Part shown: positions 1-6,188 of the stretch, one piece after another
How the letters are laid out: each line of letters opens with the position of its first letter
Numbering within the stretch: position 1 is the first letter of the stretch
Source of the DNA: a bacterium
GTDB lineage: Bacteria > UBA8248
Assembly: GCA_027622355.1 (NCBI GenBank)
Contig: JAQBZT010000182.1
Location: 1 to 6,188 of the forward strand
Length of the DNA stretch: 6,188 bases
Direction of reading: 5' to 3'
Made by a program: the position numbers and the translations under genes
Notes under the pieces: model-generated
What the model was told of the DNA's origin: nothing
What the model saw: the letters and a program-made list of their open reading frames with translations, nothing else
Databases searched by the model: none

Positions 1-417
1 CCTTTCACCCTCCGGCTCGATGCGCTCATGGATGTCGCCGGCTATCTCCGGAGCCACCCCGCGGCGCGCTTTTCCCTTTTGACCGATTTGACGGCGGCCC
101 ACTACCCCGATGAGGAAGAGCCGCTTCAGGTGGTGTATCACCTGTACAGCCTCGATCATAACCGGCGCCTCCGCCTGAAGGTGAAGGTCCGCCAGGGGGC
201 CGAGGTTCCCACGGTGTCGGAGATTTGGGGTTCGGCCGACTGGATGGAGCGCGAGGTGTTCGATCTTTTCGGCATCCGTTTCAGCGGCCACCCGGATCTG
301 CGGCGGATCATGCTGCCCGAGGATTGGGGTTCCCATCCGTTCCTGAAGGATTACCCCCTCGAGGGCCGGCGCGAGCGCGTTTATACGAAGCCGGTCCGCA
401 AGGAGATCGGGGAGTAG
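1..417 (+). CDS. nuoC: NADH-quinone oxidoreductase subunit C (5'-partial)
   Basis: NuoC (30 kDa subunit) is a cofactor-free peripheral-arm protein of complex I. It packs against NuoD and NuoB and helps shape the base of the hydrophilic arm on the cytoplasmic side. The reading frame is open from base 1, giving 138 visible residues. The 30 kDa signature is plain: WMEREVFDLFGI at visible residues 81-92, then GHPDLRRIMLPEDW at 96-109, followed by KDYPLEG near the end. An in-frame ATG at position 28 lies inside the conserved LxDVAxYLRSHP stretch and has no Shine-Dalgarno sequence. The family usually has several tens more residues before this point, so the true start is probably upstream of the window. 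The gene is separate from nuoD, unlike the E. coli fusion. It is first in the visible operon and ends 31 bp before nuoD. The family call is secure; only the N-terminus is unknown. Confidence 0.96.
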   Translation, partial: PFTLRLDALMDVAGYLRSHPAARFSLLTDLTAAHYPDEEEPLQVVYHLYSLDHNRRLRLKVKVRQGAEVPTVSEIWGSADWMEREVFDLFGIRFSGHPDLRRIMLPEDWGSHPFLKDYPLEGRRERVYTKPVRKEIGE

Positions 418-448
418 CGCTTCCCCGAAGGGAGAAAAGCGAGAAGCC

Positions 449-1591
449 ATGTTTGAGGCACAGACGCAGACGCGGGTCGAGCAAACGAGCGTAGTCCCCG
501 GGACGGAAGAGCTCGTCATCAATATGGGGCCGCAGCACCCGAGCACCCACGGCGTGCTCCGGGTGATTCTCAAGCTCGACGGCGAGACGGTGAAGGACCT
601 CGATGTGGACATCGGCTACCTTCACCGGGGGACGGAGAAGATAGCCGAGAACATCAGCTACACGATGTTCATCCCCTATACCGATCGGCTCGACTACATT
701 GCGGCGCCATCGAACAACCTGGCCTGGGTGACGGCAGTCGAGAAGTTCTACGACTGGGAGATCCCGCTTCGCGCCCACTTCATCCGCTCGATGGTGGCGG
801 AGTTATCCCGCATCGCGAGCCATCTGCTCTGGCTGGCCACCCACGCGCTCGATATCGGGGCGATGACGGTTTTCCTGTGGTGCTTCCGCGAGCGCGAGAT
901 GGTGCTCGATTTATTCGAAATGGCTTTCGGCGGGCGCCTGACGGTCAACGCTTTCCGGCTCGGCGGACTGTATCAGGACGTTCCGGAGAAGTTTCTACAG
1001 ATGTCGCGCGATTTCCTCGAGATCTTCCCGTCCCGCATCGACGACTACGAGACCCTCTTGACCGACAACCGGATCTGGCTCCAGCGCACGCGCGGGGTGG
1101 GGGTGATCTCCGGGGAGGACTGCATTGACCTCGGCCTGACCGGCCCCATCCTGCGGGGCAGCGGCGTCCAGTGGGACCTGCGCCGGGCGCAGCCCTACGC
1201 GGCCTATCCCTATCTCGATTTCGTGGTGCCGGTCGGGGAGAACGGCGATGTCTACGACCGCTATCTCGTCCGCATCGAGGAGATGCGGCAGAGCGCGCGC
1301 ATCATCGAGCAGTGCCTCGATCAGCTCCCCAAGGGGCCGGTGAGTTGCAAGACGCCCCGCACCATCAAGCCCCCCGCCGGGGAGATCTACCACAGCATCG
1401 AAAACCCCAAGGGGGAGTTCGGTTTCTATATCGTGAGCGATGGGACAGAGACGCCCTACCGGGTACGTATCCGGCCGCCCTCGTTCCTCAACCTGGGCGG
1501 ACTCAAGAAAATGAGCATCGGCGCGCTGGTGGCCGACGTGGTTGCGATTATCGGCAGCATCGACATCGTGCTGGGTGAGTGTGACCGCTGA
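449..1591 (+). CDS. nuoD: NADH-quinone oxidoreductase subunit D (49 kDa, quinone site)
   Basis: NuoD, with NuoB, forms the pocket where the quinone headgroup is reduced by cluster N2. It is distantly related to the large subunit of [NiFe] hydrogenases. The protein has 380 residues. The N-terminal hairpin NMGPQHPSTHGVLR (25-38) carries His34, and RLDY (80-83) carries Tyr83. They match the quinone-headgroup ligands His38 and Tyr87 of Thermus Nqo4 with a constant offset of four. Other family marks are GYLHRG (56-61), PVGENGDVYDRYLVR in the middle, and the closing GSIDIVLGE segment. The last five residues are GECDR; the usual end is GEVDR, so Cys378 replaces Val. The linker at about residues 288-314 is short compared with the mitochondrial 49 kDa protein and lacks its HHFK segment, but the flanking motifs are intact. 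The ATG is preceded by purine-rich sequence (AAGGGAG at 428-434, 14 bases upstream), a long spacing. No better start fits the family N-terminus. nuoH follows after only 30 bp, with no nuoE, nuoF or nuoG between. Confidence 0.97.
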   Translation: MFEAQTQTRVEQTSVVPGTEELVINMGPQHPSTHGVLRVILKLDGETVKDLDVDIGYLHRGTEKIAENISYTMFIPYTDRLDYIAAPSNNLAWVTAVEKFYDWEIPLRAHFIRSMVAELSRIASHLLWLATHALDIGAMTVFLWCFREREMVLDLFEMAFGGRLTVNAFRLGGLYQDVPEKFLQMSRDFLEIFPSRIDDYETLLTDNRIWLQRTRGVGVISGEDCIDLGLTGPILRGSGVQWDLRRAQPYAAYPYLDFVVPVGENGDVYDRYLVRIEEMRQSARIIEQCLDQLPKGPVSCKTPRTIKPPAGEIYHSIENPKGEFGFYIVSDGTETPYRVRIRPPSFLNLGGLKKMSIGALVADVVAIIGSIDIVLGECDR

Positions 1592-1621
1592 GGGCGGGCG
1601 AGAGGAGCGTTCTGGCCAGGC

Positions 1622-2587
1622 ATGCTGATTGAGATTGTTGTCGCCACGATAAAAATAGCGGTCGTCCTCGGCGCGGTTTTGTTCTCCGCGGCCTATCTGA
1701 CCTATCTCGAGCGCAAGATCATCGGCCACATCCAGATGCGGATGGGTCCGATGCGGGTGGGCTGGCACGGCCTGCTCCAGCCGATTGCCGACGGCCTCAA
1801 GCTTTTCCTGAAGGAAGACATCATCCCGGACAAGGCGGATAAGCTCGTATTCGTCCTCGCGCCGATCATGGTGCTGGTCCCCTCGTTCGTGGTCTACTCG
1901 GTCCTTCCCTTCAGCGAGACGTTCTACATCACCCAGGTGAACACGGGCGTGCTGCTGATTCTTTCGGTCAGCTCCCTGGGGGTGTTCGGCATCGTCATGG
2001 CGGGCTGGGCGTCGAACAGCAAGTACAGCCTGCTGGGCGCGCTGCGGAGCGCGGCCCAGCTGTTGAGCTACGAGATATTTCTGGGCTTTTCCATCATCGG
2101 CCCCCTGATGCTGGCCGGTTCCCTGAACATGCAAAATATCGTCAAGGCACAGAGCGATGTCTGGTTCGTGGTGTACCAGCCGATCGCTTTTGTTGTCTTT
2201 TTTATCGCGGCGCTGGCCGAGACCAACCGGGTTCCCTTCGATCTTCCCGAGGCCGAGACCGAGCTGGTGGCTGGCTTCCACACCGAGTACAGCGGGATGA
2301 AGTTCGCCTTCTTCTTCCTTGCCGAGTATGCGAGTATGGTCGTGATTTCGACCATCGGCGTTTCTCTTTTCTTCGGCGGGTGGAACGGCATCCTCGGGAT
2401 ACCGCTTCCGGGGTTTGTCTGGTACTTCATCAAGGTGGCCGCCATGCTGTTCGTTTTCATCTGGCTGCGGGCGACCCTGCCCAGGTACCGGTATGATCAG
2501 CTGATGCGCGTGGGCTGGAAGTTCATGTTCCCGCTCGTGATGCTCAATATTTTCCTGACGGGCCTTTTGAAGTATCTCTTCCTTTAG
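1622..2587 (+). CDS. nuoH: NADH-quinone oxidoreductase subunit H (ND1-like, quinone chamber)
   Basis: NuoH (ND1) is the membrane subunit at the junction of the two arms. It forms most of the quinone tunnel and the first part of the proton path. The protein is 321 residues, close to the usual length, with about eight hydrophobic segments. Signatures are YLERK (28-32), RMGPMRVG (40-47), LLQPIADGLKLFLKEDIIP from residue 51, and the long acidic loop starting AETNRVPFDLPEAETELVAG (199-218) and running through FHTEYSG (219-225). This loop and the first cytoplasmic loop hold the charged residues that link quinone chemistry to pumping. RATLPRYRYDQLM near the C-terminus is also typical. The ATG is the only usable start: reading back in frame there is no ATG, GTG or TTG before the nuoD stop. 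AGGAG at 1603-1607 sits 14 bases upstream, slightly far. In many nuo operons nuoI follows directly; here nuoJ follows after 13 bp. Confidence 0.97.
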   Translation: MLIEIVVATIKIAVVLGAVLFSAAYLTYLERKIIGHIQMRMGPMRVGWHGLLQPIADGLKLFLKEDIIPDKADKLVFVLAPIMVLVPSFVVYSVLPFSETFYITQVNTGVLLILSVSSLGVFGIVMAGWASNSKYSLLGALRSAAQLLSYEIFLGFSIIGPLMLAGSLNMQNIVKAQSDVWFVVYQPIAFVVFFIAALAETNRVPFDLPEAETELVAGFHTEYSGMKFAFFFLAEYASMVVISTIGVSLFFGGWNGILGIPLPGFVWYFIKVAAMLFVFIWLRATLPRYRYDQLMRVGWKFMFPLVMLNIFLTGLLKYLFL

Positions 2588-2591
2588 GGAG
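2586..2591 (+). promoter_or_regulatory. Ribosome binding site for nuoJ (supports a TTG start)
   Basis: AGGGAG begins within the last two bases of the nuoH stop codon and lies 9 bases before the TTG at 2601. This is near-ideal Shine-Dalgarno spacing, and it supports the TTG over the first in-frame ATG at 2658, which would remove most of the first membrane helix. Confidence 0.75.
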
Positions 2592-2600
2592 AAGCGTCTT

Positions 2601-3110
2601 TTGGAACTGCCTTTTTTCTATCTGTTCGCGGCGGGCATTGTCATCGCCTCCCTGCTGATGATCACGCGGTCAAACGTGGTGCACGCCGCGCTTTCGCTCG
2701 TGTTGACCTTCTTCTTTCTCGCCGGTCTTTTCGTTCTGATGGGGGCGGAGTTTCTCGCCGTCGTCCAGATTCTCATCTACGTCGGCGGGATCATGGTGCT
2801 CTATCTGTTCTCCATCATGCTCATGAACGTGCGGGTGGCGGTTCGCCTCAGGCAGTGGCACCGGCAGAGTGTGGTGGCGGTCGCGATCGCCGTGATCCTG
2901 GCGGTGGAGATTTGGGTGGTTTTGAAGAAGGGGTCTTATCCGGCCCTGAAGAGCGCTTCCTGGAGCATCGGGGCGACCCCCGGTAACGTCGAGGCGCTCG
3001 GCTCGGTGCTCTATACGAAGTTCCTCTTTCCGTTTGAGGTGGCGTCGGTGTTGCTGCTGGCGGCGATGGTGGGTGCCATCGTCCTCGCCAAGCGTACGAT
3101 CGATCGTTAG
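2601..3110 (+). CDS. nuoJ: NADH-quinone oxidoreductase subunit J (ND6-like)
   Basis: NuoJ (ND6) is a five-helix membrane subunit between NuoH and NuoK. Its third helix contains the pi-bulge thought to gate the proton path. The protein is 169 residues. The diagnostic segment is EFLAVVQILIYVGGIMVLYL (50-69), covering the third helix with Tyr60 and the glycine-rich bulge, followed by SIMLMNV. The C-terminal helix FPFEVASVLLLAAMVGAIVLAKR is also characteristic, as is GNVEALGSVLYTKFLFPFE just before it. The start is TTG. It follows a good AGGGAG by 9 bases and begins a complete first helix (ELPFFYLFAAGIVIASLLMI); the next ATG, codon 20, falls inside that helix. The gene starts 13 bp after nuoH and ends 15 bp before nuoK. 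The J-K-L-M order is the standard membrane-arm order. Confidence in identity is high and in the start codon good. Confidence 0.96.
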   Translation: MELPFFYLFAAGIVIASLLMITRSNVVHAALSLVLTFFFLAGLFVLMGAEFLAVVQILIYVGGIMVLYLFSIMLMNVRVAVRLRQWHRQSVVAVAIAVILAVEIWVVLKKGSYPALKSASWSIGATPGNVEALGSVLYTKFLFPFEVASVLLLAAMVGAIVLAKRTIDR

Positions 3111-3113
3111 CGA

Positions 3114-3118
3114 AAGGG
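3114..3118 (+). promoter_or_regulatory. Ribosome binding site for nuoK
   Basis: AAGGG at 3114-3118, within a longer purine run (GAAAGGGAAGGAAA), lies 7 bases before the nuoK ATG. It is among the clearest Shine-Dalgarno sites in the window and fixes the nuoK start. Confidence 0.75.
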
Positions 3119-3125
3119 AAGGAAA

Positions 3126-3428
3126 ATGGTTCCGCTTTCACATTATCTGGCGCTGAGCGCGATCCTGTTCATCATCGGGGGCGCCGGGGTGCTGATGCGC
3201 CGCAACGCCATCATCGTCTTGATGAGCATCGAGCTGATGCTCAACGCGGTGAACATCACTTTTGTGGGCTTTGCGCGCCAGCTGGGTGATTTGACGGGCC
3301 AGGTGTTCGCGATTTTCGTGATCGCGGTGGCCGCCGCGGAAGCTGCGGTCGGGCTGGCCATCCTGATCTCCTTGAACCGGGACCGCACCATTATGAATGT
3401 TGACGAAGTGAACTTGCTGAAGTGGTAG
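3126..3428 (+). CDS. nuoK: NADH-quinone oxidoreductase subunit K (ND4L-like)
   Basis: NuoK (ND4L) is a small three-helix membrane subunit that carries buried acidic residues on the central proton path between NuoJ and the antiporter-like subunits. The protein is exactly 100 residues, the usual bacterial length. Glu36, in MSIELMLNAVN (33-43), and Glu72, in AVAAAEAAVGLAI (67-79), fall at the same positions as the two essential glutamates of E. coli NuoK. The N-terminal HYLALSAILFIIGGAGVL and the C-terminal ILISLNRDR are also typical. The start is ATG with a strong purine-rich ribosome binding site. The gene begins 15 bp after nuoJ and ends 7 bp before nuoL, so translation of K and L is probably linked. 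Nothing looks damaged or unusual. Confidence 0.97.
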   Translation: MVPLSHYLALSAILFIIGGAGVLMRRNAIIVLMSIELMLNAVNITFVGFARQLGDLTGQVFAIFVIAVAAAEAAVGLAILISLNRDRTIMNVDEVNLLKW

Positions 3429-3435
3429 GGGAAAT

Positions 3436-5463
<2,028 letters not shown>

Positions 5464-5478
5464 GGGCGTCACGAGCCT

Positions 5479-5484
5479 GGAGGG
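5479..5484 (+). promoter_or_regulatory. Ribosome binding site for nuoM
   Basis: GGAGGG lies 4 bases before the ATG at 5489 in the 25-bp nuoL-nuoM gap. It is the closest match to the consensus Shine-Dalgarno sequence in the window, and it supports this ATG over the next in-frame ATG 11 codons later. Confidence 0.75.
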
Positions 5485-5488
5485 TCTT

Positions 5489-6188
5489 ATGGGCAACGAA
5501 ATAGGCTTCCCGCTTTTGACGATGATCACGTTCCTTCCGCTTCTCGGAGCGGTGATCATAATGCTCTTTTTCAAGAAGGAGCAGGTGGGGGCCATAAAAG
5601 GTTTTGCGACGGCCGTCGCCGTCCTGGATTTCCTGATCTCGATTCCGCTGTGGACCCGTTTCGACAAGGCCCAGGCAGGTTTCCAGTTCGTCGAGAAGGC
5701 GAGTTGGATACCGACCATCGGGGCGAACTATTTCATGGCGGTGGACGGCATCAGCGTGCTGCTTATCCTGTTGACCACGGTCACGATGGTGGTGTCGGTG
5801 CTCTGCTCCTTCACGGCGATCCATGAGCGGGAGAAGGAATACTACGTCTGCCTGCTCTTCCTGGCGACGGGCATGCTCGGCACCTTCATGGCGATCGATC
5901 TTTTCCTTTTTTATGTCTTCTTCGAGATCACCCTGGTTCCAATGTACTTCCTCATCGGCATCTGGGGCGGGCCGCGGAAGCTCTACGCCGCGATCAAGTT
6001 TTTCCTCTACACCCTTTTCGGCAGCGTGCTGATGCTGCTCGGTATCCTGGCCCTTTATTTCATCAACCTGAAGTCGGGGACCGGGACGCTGACCTTCAAC
6101 CTGGTCGATCTCTACGGCGTGGCGGCGAAGGTTCCGGCCACATTGCAAATCTGGATCTTCCTGGCGTTCTTCATCGGCTTCGCCATCA
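5489..6188 (+). CDS. nuoM: NADH-quinone oxidoreductase subunit M (ND4-like, 3'-partial)
   Basis: NuoM (ND4) is the middle antiporter-like proton pump of the membrane arm, between NuoL and NuoN. The frame is open from the ATG to the window edge, giving 233 complete codons, a little under half of a typical protein of about 500 residues. The N-terminus MGNEIGFPLLTMITFLPLLG is typical. Family motifs are MAVDGISVLLILLTT, then FYVFFEITLVPMYFLIGIWG, with Glu146 matching the essential Glu144 of E. coli NuoM, then RKLYAAIKFFLYTLFGSVLM. The sequence stops just after FFIGFAI. The next residue, 234, is expected to be the pumping lysine of helix 7, and its only visible base, A, agrees with a lysine codon. 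The ATG has a strong GGAGGG site. nuoN would be expected downstream. The N-terminal and Glu146 contexts favour NuoM over NuoL or NuoN. Confidence 0.96.
   Translation, partial: MGNEIGFPLLTMITFLPLLGAVIIMLFFKKEQVGAIKGFATAVAVLDFLISIPLWTRFDKAQAGFQFVEKASWIPTIGANYFMAVDGISVLLILLTTVTMVVSVLCSFTAIHEREKEYYVCLLFLATGMLGTFMAIDLFLFYVFFEITLVPMYFLIGIWGGPRKLYAAIKFFLYTLFGSVLMLLGILALYFINLKSGTGTLTFNLVDLYGVAAKVPATLQIWIFLAFFIGFAI

Noticed and set aside
1577..1588. Cys378 near the NuoD C-terminus (GECDR in place of GEVDR) as a surviving hydrogenase metal ligand
   Set aside because: When aligned to the hydrogenase DPCxxC ending, the two ligand positions are occupied by Val374 and Glu377, and Cys378 falls one residue later. 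It looks like a simple Val-to-Cys change, not a retained Ni-Fe ligand.
1739..1762. GPMRVG in NuoH instead of the common GPNRVG
   Set aside because: Met at this position is, as I recall, a known variant in bacterial NuoH, and the surrounding loop is intact.
995..2281. Long open frame of 428 codons on the minus strand, across nuoD and nuoH
   Set aside because: Its translation is rich in His, Arg, Asp and Gln with no recognisable domain, and it runs antisense across two clearly conserved genes. It is a by-product of GC-rich codon use.
5464..5488. Possible terminator or internal promoter in the nuoL-nuoM gap
   Set aside because: The 25-bp gap has no stable inverted repeat followed by a T-run and no convincing -35/-10 pair; it holds only the nuoM ribosome binding site.

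Overview
This window is a continuous run of seven genes, all on the + strand, for the proton-pumping NADH:quinone oxidoreductase (respiratory complex I, NDH-1). The order is nuoC (5' end cut off by the window), nuoD, nuoH, nuoJ, nuoK, nuoL and nuoM (3' end cut off by the window). Every gap between genes is 7-31 bp, the coding strand is GC-rich, and there is no internal promoter or terminator that I can see. I read it as the middle of one polycistronic operon.

Layout: positions 1-1591 encode two peripheral-arm subunits of the quinone-reducing module, NuoC and NuoD, as separate proteins rather than the fused NuoCD of E. coli. Positions 1622-6188 encode membrane-arm subunits. NuoH forms the quinone chamber and the heel. 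NuoJ and NuoK form the linking proton path. NuoL and NuoM are antiporter-like pumps. Key residues are intact: the NuoD quinone-site His34/Tyr83, NuoK Glu36/Glu72, NuoL Glu145/Lys227/Lys401 and NuoM Glu146.

The most informative point is what is missing. In the common 13- or 14-gene order, nuoE, nuoF and nuoG lie between D and H, and nuoI lies between H and J. Here D-H is separated by 30 bp and H-J by 13 bp, so there is no room even for gene remnants. The NADH-oxidising module and the two-cluster ferredoxin-like subunit must be encoded elsewhere, or the complex uses another electron donor. The window cannot decide between these.

Organism: the high GC, split nuoC/nuoD, the compact NuoD C-terminal half and the duplicated motif in the NuoL tail suggest a GC-rich, non-enterobacterial Gram-negative-type bacterium (deltaproteobacterial-like or a related uncultivated lineage). 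This is an impression from sequence style, not a placement. I see no mobile element, CRISPR array, RNA gene or unknown system. This is ordinary core respiratory machinery with a few points worth checking.
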